In this document: piece after piece, positions 1-6,399 of the stretch
How the letters are laid out: each line of letters opens with the position of its first letter
Numbering within the stretch: the stretch's first letter is position 1
Source: Holophagaceae bacterium
Lineage (GTDB): Bacteria > Acidobacteriota > Holophagae > Holophagales > Holophagaceae
Reading direction: 5' to 3'
Assembly (NCBI GenBank): GCA_003158505.1
Contig: PMJK01000100.1
Span: 1 to 11,144 of the forward strand
DNA: 11,144 nucleotides
Notes under the pieces: model-generated
The model's database searches: none
Seen by the model: only the letters and a program-made list of their open reading frames with translations
What the model was told of the DNA's origin: nothing
Made by a program: the position numbers and the translations under genes

Positions 1-1
1 A

Positions 2-235
2 AGCGAACCGGTGCATCTCGTCCTATCCACGGAGAGTGAAGAGGGCTACCGGATCCGAGGATGGGTGGTGAAGCGGTCCATGGATTCTTTCTGGGCAGCA
101 CCCTTGCCTGCCAAACAGGCCAGCCGCTTCTGGGAGCGATGTCTCAACCGGGTTGTATCGAAGAATCTCGGGGCTCGCTTGGCTTCAGATCGCGCGGAGC
201 CGTCGCCGCATCCGGAACCGCTCGCTGAATCTTGA
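2..235 (+). CDS. possible 3' end of an unidentified ORF (partial at left edge)
   Basis: This frame is open from the first bases of the window to a TGA at 233-235, giving about 77 residues; the first ATG inside it is at 11. The first 55 or so residues have a normal mix of hydrophobic and charged residues (for example GYRIRGWVVKRS and RFWERCLNRVV), while the tail is Pro/Ser/Glu-rich. I do not recognise a family. It could be the C-terminus of a gene that starts upstream of the window, or a chance open frame. Its last 50 nt overlap the minus-strand miniprotein at 185-331, so at most one of the two is likely to be correct over that stretch. Confidence 0.25.
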   Translation, partial: SEPVHLVLSTESEEGYRIRGWVVKRSMDSFWAAPLPAKQASRFWERCLNRVVSKNLGARLASDRAEPSPHPEPLAES

Positions 236-331
236 CCATTGAAGGGCGAGAAATTCAGTCAGGCCCCAGATGACCGCGCCCCCGATGGCTGCGCCTGACA
301 TGAGCGAGGATCGTGCAGATAGGAATCGCAT
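185..331 (-). CDS. 48-residue predicted single-pass membrane miniprotein
   Basis: The ATG at 331-329 is preceded by GGAGGA (plus-strand 339-344) with a 7-nt spacer, an almost ideal ribosome-binding site. The product has a short basic N-terminus (MRFLSARSS), one hydrophobic stretch at about residues 10-30 (AAIGGAVIWGLTEFLAL), and a strongly basic tail with repeated Arg (residues 34-46). This pattern fits a small inner-membrane protein with a positively charged cytoplasmic tail. The frame stays open further upstream to an ATG near 517, but that extension lacks a good ribosome-binding site and reads less like protein. No family is recognised and no function is proposed. The neighbouring gene on the same strand, if any, is outside the window. 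Confidence 0.5.
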   Translation of the reverse strand: MRFLSARSSLMSGAAIGGAVIWGLTEFLALQWSRFSERFRMRRRLRAI

Positions 332-795
332 GGCAGTGTCCTCCAGTCGGCCAGTGGATGCTGGCGCCCTGCACTGAAGCCAGCGGATGAAGGTGATGAT
401 AGTGCCTGTGATAGAGACGGGCATGCCGGGGCGGTGAGAACTCTGTCGCGGATCCCCAAATTTTCCGCATGGCAGGCCTGAACAACTGCGCCACGTCCCA
501 TCTGGTCCCTTCGTCATTCATAATCGTGACCCTGCAACGGCTGCCGCATCGCGACGAAGAGGCCAATATCAGCGATACCGGTGGGAGGCATTTCAAATCT
601 CGCGTCCTGTGCGAGGTTATCTGCCAGAGACAACCCAGGCGGTCCATGTGGTGACGCTGGCCAACCCGATCCCAAGGTGCCCGCCGTTGGGTTCTTCGGC
701 GGCGTCCATATCTCCTGGAAAGGCCCCCTAGCATTGTTACTTAATGGTTACCTTCAGGCCCTCCTGGATGAACGGGGGATGCCGAGAATGGTCCC
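332..795. other. gene-poor stretch upstream of the kinase
   Basis: About 460 nt without a gene I can support. Short open frames exist on both strands, but they have odd composition (rich in Arg, Cys, His, Pro and Ser), overlap each other and lack ribosome-binding sites. The first few dozen bases left of 345 carry the Shine-Dalgarno of the 48-residue minus-strand ORF. A 6-bp inverted repeat (CCGCCG, 10-nt loop, CGGCGG) lies near 680-703. The promoter of the histidine kinase probably lies toward the right end, but no convincing -35/-10 pair was seen. The stretch could also contain decayed coding sequence. Confidence 0.5.
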
Positions 796-2862
796 ATGCA
801 GCGAAAAAAAGGCCTGGCTGGGAAGGCCACCCATTCCCAGGATCATCTGATCGACCAGGTTTCCCCGATCGCACTGATTGACCACCAGGAGTGCGTCCAG
901 GTCGGGGAGACCCTTGAACAGGTCCATGAGTGGTTCCGACACCATCCCCACGAATTCGCGGCGGTATTGGATGGCGGCACCTATGCAGGCTTGATCTCCC
1001 GCGGGCACCTCGGCTTCCTGCTCGGGACCCGATTCGGGTTCACCCTCCACAGCCGCCATTTGATCCAGGAGCACCTACTCCCGGAGTGCATGGTCGCAGT
1101 CTCCACGCTCCCGCTCCTAAACCTGCTTGAGAAGGCCCTCTCCAGGCCTGGCGAGGCCTTCTATCAGGATGTCCCCCTGGTAGACCCGGAAGGCAGGTTC
1201 GTCGGAATCATACCGGTCCCCGCTTTGGTACGGGCGCAGTCCGCGCTCATCGCGGAGCAGTTCCAACTGGCCGAGTCCCGGCGCGACGAACTGCTGAGCA
1301 AGAACCAGGATCTCTTCCGAAGCCTCCACCAACTCCGGCAGTCCCAAGGCCGCTATCAAACATTGTTTCAGCATAGCCCGCTGGCTGTCGCCCTTCTGCA
1401 TCCGGACGGGAGGATCGAAGCCCACAACTCGAAACTCCAGACTCTCCTCGGGCCCGTCGGAGACTTGGAGGGGTTCCTTCCGAACCTGGCGGACCTGATG
1501 CCCAGCAGGCACCGGGAGTCCTTCCTCGAACTGCTCAGCCTCCATGAATCCGGCGCCTCCCTCGCCTGCAACCACGCGGACGAGTTCACACTCCAACTTC
1601 CGGTCCTCGGGGAGCGCCTGTTCAAGTTCCATACATCCCTGGTCCGGGAGACTGGCCAAATCTGCACGATCCTTCACGACCTTACTGAACAGAGGGCCAT
1701 CGAACGGAAGATGGCCATCAACGACAAAGCTGAGCTCTTCGAATCTCTGGTAGGTGGCATCGCCCACGAGTTGAACAACAAGCTCGCCCCGGTCCTGGGT
1801 TTCTCCGAGCTGCTCCAGTCCAAACTGGAAGCCCTTGGCGGCCATGATGTCCTCCAATCCTACTGCCACGCCATCTCCCAGAGCACACAGGAGTCCGTCC
1901 GGATCATCCGCCAGCTCCTCCAGCTCTCCCGGCCCGCCACCATGGAACTCAGCCGGGCGGACCTGGGAGCCATCCTCAAGGAGGCCTCCTCGATCATGCG
2001 TTTCAGGCTGCGGGCCGCGGACGTAGAGCTGCGGCTGATCGTGCCCGAGAAACCCATCTGGATTCTCGCCGATGCGGCCCAGATCAAGCAGGTCCTGATC
2101 AACCTCATGATCAACGGCGTGGACGCCATGGAACAGGCGGCACGGAGGGTGCTCGAGGTGTGTGTGGAAGCCCAGGGCTCCTGCGCTTCCCTTTCAGTGG
2201 GCGACACTGGATCCGGCATTTCTCCGGATAAGCACAACCGGATTTTTGATCCCTTCTACACTACCAAATCCGTCGATCGGGGCACGGGGCTTGGCCTCAG
2301 TGTCTGTCTGGGCATCGTCCGCCAGCATCACGGGGAGATCTCAGTGACTAGTGTCCCAGGAGAGGGCACCCAGTTCAGGGTCCTCCTCCCTCTCGCGATG
2401 GCGGAGGAACCACAGGGTCAAGGCGCCACTCGCCCTGAGGCACGGCGTCCAGAGCGAGACTCTCTCCTGTTGTCCATGCAGGGCTTCCCTCGCATGAATG
2501 TGTTAGTCATCGATGACGAGGAGTACATCACCAGCCTGGTGCAGGAGCTTCTGCGAAGCCGCCTGGGTTGGCGGGTGGAGCGGGTGCACGATGGGAGGCA
2601 GGCCATCCAGTGTCTCGAGAACTCCCGATTCGACCTAGTGATCACCGACCTGAGGATGCCTGGCGTGGACGGATTCGCGATCCTGGGATGGATCAAGGAT
2701 TTCCAGCCGGCGCTCCTGCCCCGAGTACTAGTGATCACCGGGGACAGCGGGGGCGCCACGCTGGACCAGCAGCTCATCGACCTCGGGGTTCCGGCCATCC
2801 GCAAACCCTTCACGCCCGAGGAGCTGATCACCCAGTGCCGGACCACCTTGACGGCCTCCTGA
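796..2862 (+). CDS. soluble hybrid histidine kinase (CBS pair-PAS-HisKA-HATPase-REC)
   Basis: Predicted cytoplasmic sensor kinase of 688 residues with no transmembrane segment. Residues about 20-145 resemble a CBS-domain pair (AGLISRGHLGFLLGTRFG near 64-81; DPEGRFVGIIPVPAL near 130-144), of the kind found in front of signalling output domains. Residues 150-183 look like a helical linker, and 185-305 a PAS domain ending in ILHDLTEQR. The H-box is GGIAHELNN with phospho-accepting His324. HATPase motifs follow: N-box NLMINGVDAM (436-445), G1 GDTGSGI (469-475), F-box FDPFYTT (484-490), G2 GTGLGLSV (496-503). A C-terminal receiver (about 567-688) keeps the acidic pair D573/D574, phospho-acceptor D618, T648 and K670. 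All key catalytic residues are present. ATG 796 is the only ATG between the upstream in-frame TGA at 769 and the CBS region, but its ribosome-binding site is poor. The receiver implies an internal phosphorelay whose next partner is not in the window. Confidence 0.93.
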   Translation: MQRKKGLAGKATHSQDHLIDQVSPIALIDHQECVQVGETLEQVHEWFRHHPHEFAAVLDGGTYAGLISRGHLGFLLGTRFGFTLHSRHLIQEHLLPECMVAVSTLPLLNLLEKALSRPGEAFYQDVPLVDPEGRFVGIIPVPALVRAQSALIAEQFQLAESRRDELLSKNQDLFRSLHQLRQSQGRYQTLFQHSPLAVALLHPDGRIEAHNSKLQTLLGPVGDLEGFLPNLADLMPSRHRESFLELLSLHESGASLACNHADEFTLQLPVLGERLFKFHTSLVRETGQICTILHDLTEQRAIERKMAINDKAELFESLVGGIAHELNNKLAPVLGFSELLQSKLEALGGHDVLQSYCHAISQSTQESVRIIRQLLQLSRPATMELSRADLGAILKEASSIMRFRLRAADVELRLIVPEKPIWILADAAQIKQVLINLMINGVDAMEQAARRVLEVCVEAQGSCASLSVGDTGSGISPDKHNRIFDPFYTTKSVDRGTGLGLSVCLGIVRQHHGEISVTSVPGEGTQFRVLLPLAMAEEPQGQGATRPEARRPERDSLLLSMQGFPRMNVLVIDDEEYITSLVQELLRSRLGWRVERVHDGRQAIQCLENSRFDLVITDLRMPGVDGFAILGWIKDFQPALLPRVLVITGDSGGATLDQQLIDLGVPAIRKPFTPEELITQCRTTLTAS

Positions 2863-2985
2863 GAGGTTGATCCAGGTCCCCGGGGAGGAGCCGCCGATGG
2901 CCACCAATGGAAGTCGCGCCGGGGCTTTCAACTCTTTCCACCGATGTCACACGACCCGCCGATAAGAAGACAATAGGAGCCTGTC

Positions 2986-3435
2986 ATGACGCTTAATTCC
3001 CGTCTGTTTTCCAGCGCTGTTTCCAGGTCCCTGGCGGTCCCGGTCCTCGCAGTGCTGGCAGCCCTGCCGCTCTCCGCCGGGGGCGTTTCTGTGGACGAGG
3101 CTGCGAAGTACCTGCTGATCCTGGCGACGAGCGCCGGGTCCGAGGGGCGGGTGGCCTGCAAGGAACTCGACATGGTGATTCAGCTGAAGAAGCAGGAGAT
3201 CTCCGTGGACGCCAAGGCCAACGTCGCCTGGGCCTTCACGCCCGCGCAGACGAAGTTCTACCTCGGCGAGAAGAAGCTGGTGGTCTGCAGCAGCCGCAAG
3301 CTGTTCGTGGATGGGGGCGCCATTGCCTTCGAACGGATCAATGGCCGACTGACCGTCTTCTACAATCCGGCAAACTTGGAGAAGAGCGGGATCCACCTCC
3401 CCGACTCCTTCCTACGGTCCGCTGTGAAGGTCTAG
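2986..3435 (+). CDS. exported small protein, YfiR/DUF4154-like
   Basis: A 149-residue protein with a clear signal peptide: basic start, hydrophobic core at about residues 17-30, probable cleavage near LSAGG. AGGAG at 2975-2979 with a 6-nt spacer fixes the start. The C-terminal half matches what I know of the YfiR (DUF4154) family: a Val-rich strand with Cys101, then GGAIAFERINGRLTVFYNP (110-128), then AGL/SSxLL-like SGIHLPDSFLRSAVKV at the very end. The typical family member is longer, and the middle part here looks shortened. YfiR in Pseudomonas is a periplasmic repressor of a membrane diguanylate cyclase, and relatives often sit beside sensor kinases or GGDEF genes. The kinase gene ends 123 nt upstream on the same strand, so a shared signalling role is plausible. 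The export prediction is firm; the family call is moderate. Confidence 0.6.
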   Translation: MTLNSRLFSSAVSRSLAVPVLAVLAALPLSAGGVSVDEAAKYLLILATSAGSEGRVACKELDMVIQLKKQEISVDAKANVAWAFTPAQTKFYLGEKKLVVCSSRKLFVDGGAIAFERINGRLTVFYNPANLEKSGIHLPDSFLRSAVKV

Positions 3436-3559
3436 GGTCTGTTTTTACAGTGAAGTATGGCCCCGCTGGGTTCCTGCAACAGGACGGCTTGGCAACGCTC
3501 GTGACATATGATTCGACGATGGCGTTTTGGCTGACCCGAATTGTTACGGTGTTCTGCCT

Positions 3560-3577
3560 TGGGACGGAACAGTCCCA
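3560..3577 (+). promoter_or_regulatory. inverted repeat upstream of mgsA
   Basis: TGGGAC (3560-3565) and GTCCCA (3572-3577) are perfect 6-bp arms around the 6-nt centre GGAACA. The repeat ends 26 nt before the mgsA ATG. It could be an operator for a dimeric regulator or a hairpin in the mgsA leader. The sequence alone does not decide between these, and chance is possible at this length. Confidence 0.3.
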
Positions 3578-3603
3578 TGAAAGGATGCCTCTTGGAGGCC
3601 GCC

Positions 3604-4086
3604 ATGAAACATCAGAAGGCCATCGCCCTTGTGGCTCACGACAACCGCAAACGGGACCTCATCGAGTGGGTTTCTTGGAACCACGCCATCCTGGCCGAGC
3701 ACAAACTTATCTGCACCGGTACCACCGGGCGGCTGGTGGAAGAGGCCCTCGCGCAGAAAGCGGAAGAGGCCAAAGATACTCCGCCCACGCCCCCCATCAG
3801 GAAGCTCAAGTCCGGACCTCTGGGCGGTGACCAGCAGCTGGGAGCCCTGATTGCCGAGGGGCAGATCGACGTGGTGATCTTCTTCTGGGATCCCATGGAG
3901 CCCCATCCCCACGATGTGGATGTGAAGGCCCTCTTGCGCATCGCGGTGGTCTATAACATTCCCATCGCCTGCACCCGCAGCACTGCGGATTTCCTGATCT
4001 CATCCCCGCTCATGACCCGGCCCTACGATCCTGCCCCCACCGATTACACGGCTTACATCGGGCGAAAGGTGGACGGGGATGTTTAG
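3604..4086 (+). CDS. mgsA: methylglyoxal synthase
   Basis: Converts dihydroxyacetone phosphate to methylglyoxal and phosphate in the cytosol, a glycolytic bypass used when sugar phosphates build up or phosphate is scarce. The 160-residue product aligns with E. coli MgsA (152 residues) almost throughout: IALVAHDNRK with His12 (E. coli His19), phosphate-binding CTGTTG (37-42), SGPLGGDQQ with catalytic Asp76 (E. coli Asp71), VVIFFWDP with Asp96 (Asp91), HPHDVDVKALLR with His103 and Asp106 (His98, Asp101), and NIPIACTRSTADFLISSP. Between TTG and SGPLGGD there are 28 residues against 16 in E. coli, so about 12 extra, acidic then Pro-rich (near 48-66). The start at 3604 has GGAGG at 3594-3598, 5 nt upstream; an in-frame ATG at 3541 would add 21 residues with no family counterpart. 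It converges with the hemolysin III gene, 22 nt away. Confidence 0.95.
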   Translation: MKHQKAIALVAHDNRKRDLIEWVSWNHAILAEHKLICTGTTGRLVEEALAQKAEEAKDTPPTPPIRKLKSGPLGGDQQLGALIAEGQIDVVIFFWDPMEPHPHDVDVKALLRIAVVYNIPIACTRSTADFLISSPLMTRPYDPAPTDYTAYIGRKVDGDV

Positions 4087-4098
4087 ATGGCCGGATCC

Positions 4099-4115
4099 CT
4101 CCTGAAACTCAGGAG
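4099..4115. terminator. hairpin between convergent mgsA and hemolysin III genes
   Basis: CTCCTGA (4099-4105), loop AAC, TCAGGAG (4109-4115) form a perfect 7-bp stem. It sits 12 nt after the mgsA stop and includes the TGA stop codon of the opposite gene. Its place between converging genes fits a bidirectional terminator, but neither strand has a U-tract after the stem, so intrinsic termination is not certain. Confidence 0.45.
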
Positions 4116-4723
4116 ACGAACCTCAGCACGGTGACGTAGTGGCTGGCTGTCCCCCCCAGCACGAAAAGGTGCCAGATCCCGTGGGCATGCGGCATGCGGC
4201 GGCCAAGCGAGTAGAACATTACCCCGACCGTATAGAGCAGACAGCCGCCCAAAAGCCACATCCAACCCTGGCCGTGCAGGCCGCGCCACAGAGGTACGGC
4301 CACTGCGGCCCCGCACCACCCCATCAGGATGTACAGAGGAAGGGCCGGCACCGAATCGCGGCCCGACCACAGTTCTTTGCAGATGCCAGCGGCCGCCAAC
4401 GACCAGATCAAACCGAAAAAGCACCAGCCAAGAGGCCCTCGCAGGGTGACCAACGTGAAGGGTGTGTAGGTCCCCGCGATCAACAGATAAATGGCACAAT
4501 GGTCCGCCTTGGCCCACTGTTCCTTGGAGGCACCCTGGAGGCTGTGGTACAGCGTGGAGGCTGCATAGAGCATGATCATCGACAGGCCAAAGACGCTGAA
4601 GCTGATGATCTGAAGCGCATCCCTTCGCTGAGCAGCCTGGGCAACCAGAACGATGGAACCAACCATCGCCAAAGCCAGACCCAGCAGGTGGGTGAAACTG
4701 TTGAATCGCTCACCGTGGTTCAT
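4109..4723 (-). CDS. hemolysin III / PAQR-family membrane protein
   Basis: A 204-residue integral inner-membrane protein with about seven hydrophobic segments, the size and layout of the YqfA/hemolysin III (PAQR) family. Family signatures are visible: an N-terminal NSFTHLLG, the STLYH motif with Ser56 and His60, KADHCAIYLLIAGTYTP with Asp74, and the C-terminal HGIWHLFVLGGTASH with His181 and His185. In eukaryotic PAQR relatives the corresponding three His residues bind zinc in a hydrolase-like site, so a membrane metal-dependent activity is inferred. True hemolysin activity is doubtful for most members. The ATG at 4723 has AAGGTG 4 nt upstream. It is downstream of the TonB-linked operon on the same strand but separated by 200 nt and a strong hairpin, so it is probably transcribed separately. 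The exact function in bacteria is unsettled. Confidence 0.9.
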   Translation of the reverse strand: MNHGERFNSFTHLLGLALAMVGSIVLVAQAAQRRDALQIISFSVFGLSMIMLYAASTLYHSLQGASKEQWAKADHCAIYLLIAGTYTPFTLVTLRGPLGWCFFGLIWSLAAAGICKELWSGRDSVPALPLYILMGWCGAAVAVPLWRGLHGQGWMWLLGGCLLYTVGVMFYSLGRRMPHAHGIWHLFVLGGTASHYVTVLRFVS

Positions 4724-4778
4724 GTTTCACCTTGGTTGATCCAGGCACCAGGTCATGGCCAAGCGGATGCATCTTACG

Positions 4779-4805
4779 GCTGCGAGGGGGAAACCCCCTC
4801 GCAGC
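4779..4805. terminator. perfect 12-bp hairpin downstream of the barrel gene
   Basis: GCTGCGAGGGGG (4779-4790), loop AAA, CCCCCTCGCAGC (4794-4805) form an uninterrupted, very GC-rich 12-bp stem. It lies 118 nt after the stop of the minus-strand barrel gene and 55 nt before the hemolysin III start. It most likely terminates the minus-strand operon or protects its 3' end. On the minus strand the stem is followed by CGTAAG, with no U-tract. On the plus strand TTT follows, but no plus-strand gene reads into it. Confidence 0.6.
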
Positions 4806-4923
4806 TTTCACCCCAACCAGCACTTCTCCCAACGACAAGCCTATGGTCGAAGCTCTCGGGTGGCCGTGAATTCGATGGAATATTCGAGCGTCATTCCCAG
4901 AGAGAGAAGGGCCTGGGAGCTGA

Positions 4924-5661
4924 CTAGAAGTTCCCCCTCAGTCCCAGGTAGTACTGGCTGCCCTTCACTCCCTGGAACATCCTTCCGCTGCTGCCCACCA
5001 ACTGCAGGTGGGCCACCAGCGCGGCCTCGAAGCCCAGGTTCCAGGTGGTGAAGGCCGGCTGGCCCGACCCGGATGAATTCTGGTGGAAGAGCTCACCTCC
5101 CAGGGACCAGCCTTCGGCCAGTTCCCGCTGGAGGAGCCACCCGTACTGGAGGTAGTTCCGGTTTCCGTCTCCCGGGTTCCGCCACCAGCCGACGCCACCG
5201 TAGGTGGTCCAGGGGCCGAAGCCCTTCTGCAGCCACACCGGCAAGAGCACCTTCCAATGGCCGGCGCCCAGCCCTTCCTCCTTCGAACCCGTGGGAGTGA
5301 ACACCTGCGGGTATACAGCGACCTGAGGCAGCGCATCTGTCTCGTGGAGGAATCGGTACTTGAACCCCACCTCCACATCCCCGAAACCCCGGCGTGTCCC
5401 GCCGCGGGGGCCCTCGTCCTGATCCGTGTAGGACATGGGGATCTGGAACTGGAGCTGGGAATCGGGGAAGGGGCCGTAGTTGGCCTCCATGGCTGGCCCC
5501 AGGCCTGACCGAACTCCCGCCAAGGTCTGGCCCATGGAGAAGAGATAGACCTCCCAGTGATGGAGGGCCACGGGTTCGGGATCATCCGTGAGGTAGGGAG
5601 GCCCCGCCGCCAGGGACACGGCCCCCAGGAAGAGGAGGCACCGGATCAGTCGTCGCCTCAA
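4924..5661 (-). CDS. predicted outer-membrane beta-barrel protein (phenol MetA/transporter-like)
   Basis: A 245-residue exported protein. It has a signal peptide (MRRRLIRCLLFLGAVSLAAG) followed by PPYLTDDPEPV and HHWEVYLFS, an opening I associate with proteins annotated as transporters or MetA-pathway phenol-degradation-like outer-membrane barrels. The rest alternates hydrophobic and polar residues with many Gly, Tyr and Trp, for example GFGDVEVGFKYRFLHE, YPQVFTPTG and TYGGVGWW. It ends YYLGLRGNF, and a C-terminal Phe is typical of barrel proteins recognised by the BAM machinery. The start is a TTG at 5661-5659 that overlaps the TGA of the phosphatase gene as TTGA, which points to translational coupling. 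The true substrate, if it is a channel, is unknown. The family-level call is moderately firm; outer-membrane location is well supported. Confidence 0.75.
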   Translation of the reverse strand: MRRRLIRCLLFLGAVSLAAGPPYLTDDPEPVALHHWEVYLFSMGQTLAGVRSGLGPAMEANYGPFPDSQLQFQIPMSYTDQDEGPRGGTRRGFGDVEVGFKYRFLHETDALPQVAVYPQVFTPTGSKEEGLGAGHWKVLLPVWLQKGFGPWTTYGGVGWWRNPGDGNRNYLQYGWLLQRELAEGWSLGGELFHQNSSGSGQPAFTTWNLGFEAALVAHLQLVGSSGRMFQGVKGSQYYLGLRGNF

Positions 5662-6389
5662 TACGTTGCCCCAGAAGAGGGCCCGAATTGCTGTTTCAAG
5701 AAATCCTCATGCCAGGAAGACGCGCCGCCATTGGAGCTGTACTTCACCCAATTGTGGCCCAGGGCGCGCATTTCCGCGATGGCCTTGTCCACCGGCCAAT
5801 GGTCGACCGTGATGCGCAGGTAGGCGGCCACCAGTCCCGTGCGGTCGTGGCCGGCGGCACAATGGATCAGCACGCCCCCCTTGGGGGTCGAAGCGTTGAT
5901 GTCCGCATCGACGTCCTTGAGCCAGTCAAGGATGGCCTTGGGTGCCATGTCCTTGAACCGGGCGTTGCGCATGGGATGGGAATGGAAGGCGATGCCAGCG
6001 GACTGGGCGGCGCTCCTTTCCAGTTCGACGGAGACGGATTGCTTGCCATCCTTCGCCTCGTCGATGGGATCTTCGAGCGAAACGATGGTGGTGATGCCGT
6101 GGGCCTTGATGTAACTCAACGCCTGCCCAGCTTGCTTCACCGTTTCAGGATCGTTCGGTGCAACGGTTCTGCCTTTGACCAGGGCTCGCACGGGCGAGGC
6201 GCTGCGATAGAGCTTGATCCCGGTCGTGCCCAGGTCGACGGCATGGAAATTGGGCAGCCGCGCATCTTCAGATGCGATCTTCTCCCCCGGCTGTTCAACC
6301 GCCAGCGCCGCTACCTTTGCCGGTTCTTCAGCGACAGCCGACGGTGTACAGAGCCCCATCAAGGCCAGCAGCAGGAATGTGCTTCTCAT
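5658..6389 (-). CDS. exported tyrosine/dual-specificity-type phosphatase (HCX5R)
   Basis: A 243-residue protein with a signal peptide (hydrophobic residues 5-19, probable cleavage AVA|EE at 20). The catalytic P-loop is HCAAGHDRTG, with nucleophile Cys177 and Arg183. It is preceded by KGGVLI and followed by LVAAYLRI..WPVDKAIAEMRALGH, the helix pattern of the DSP/Siw14-like Cys-phosphatases. Upstream LYRSASP (60-66) and GITTIVSLEDP (98-108) are also typical of that fold. It should hydrolyse phosphate monoesters by a cysteinyl-phosphate intermediate, in the periplasm. Substrates in this superfamily include phosphotyrosine, inositol phosphates and other small phosphoesters; the sequence does not say which. 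The ATG at 6389 lies 10 nt after the stop of the beta-propeller gene and gives a clean signal peptide; a longer open frame back to 6497 overlaps that gene and is rejected. The next gene overlaps its stop codon. Confidence 0.88.
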   Translation of the reverse strand: MRSTFLLLALMGLCTPSAVAEEPAKVAALAVEQPGEKIASEDARLPNFHAVDLGTTGIKLYRSASPVRALVKGRTVAPNDPETVKQAGQALSYIKAHGITTIVSLEDPIDEAKDGKQSVSVELERSAAQSAGIAFHSHPMRNARFKDMAPKAILDWLKDVDADINASTPKGGVLIHCAAGHDRTGLVAAYLRITVDHWPVDKAIAEMRALGHNWVKYSSNGGASSWHEDFLKQQFGPSSGATY

Positions 6390-6399
6390 GGGTGCCCCG

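Noticed and set aside
469..850. Two overlapping plus-strand open frames (469-654 and 581-850)
   Set aside because: They have Cys/Arg/Pro-rich composition and no ribosome-binding sites, and the second runs into the kinase gene in another frame.
1117..1869. 250-codon minus-strand open frame inside the kinase gene
   Set aside because: It is a mirror of the kinase codons (Glu, Leu, Gly-rich) and would destroy the intact kinase reading frame and motifs.
3507..3512. TATGAT as a -10 element for mgsA
   Set aside because: No -35 hexamer is found at 16-18 nt; TTGGCA upstream is only 12 nt away, so the promoter cannot be supported.
3541..3603. N-terminal extension of MgsA by 21 residues
   Set aside because: GGAGG lies 5 nt before the ATG at 3604, and family similarity begins just after that Met.
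4139..4927. 262-codon plus-strand open frame
   Set aside because: It is antisense to the hemolysin III gene, rich in Gln, His, Pro and Arg with no hydrophobic core, and it runs through the 12-bp hairpin.
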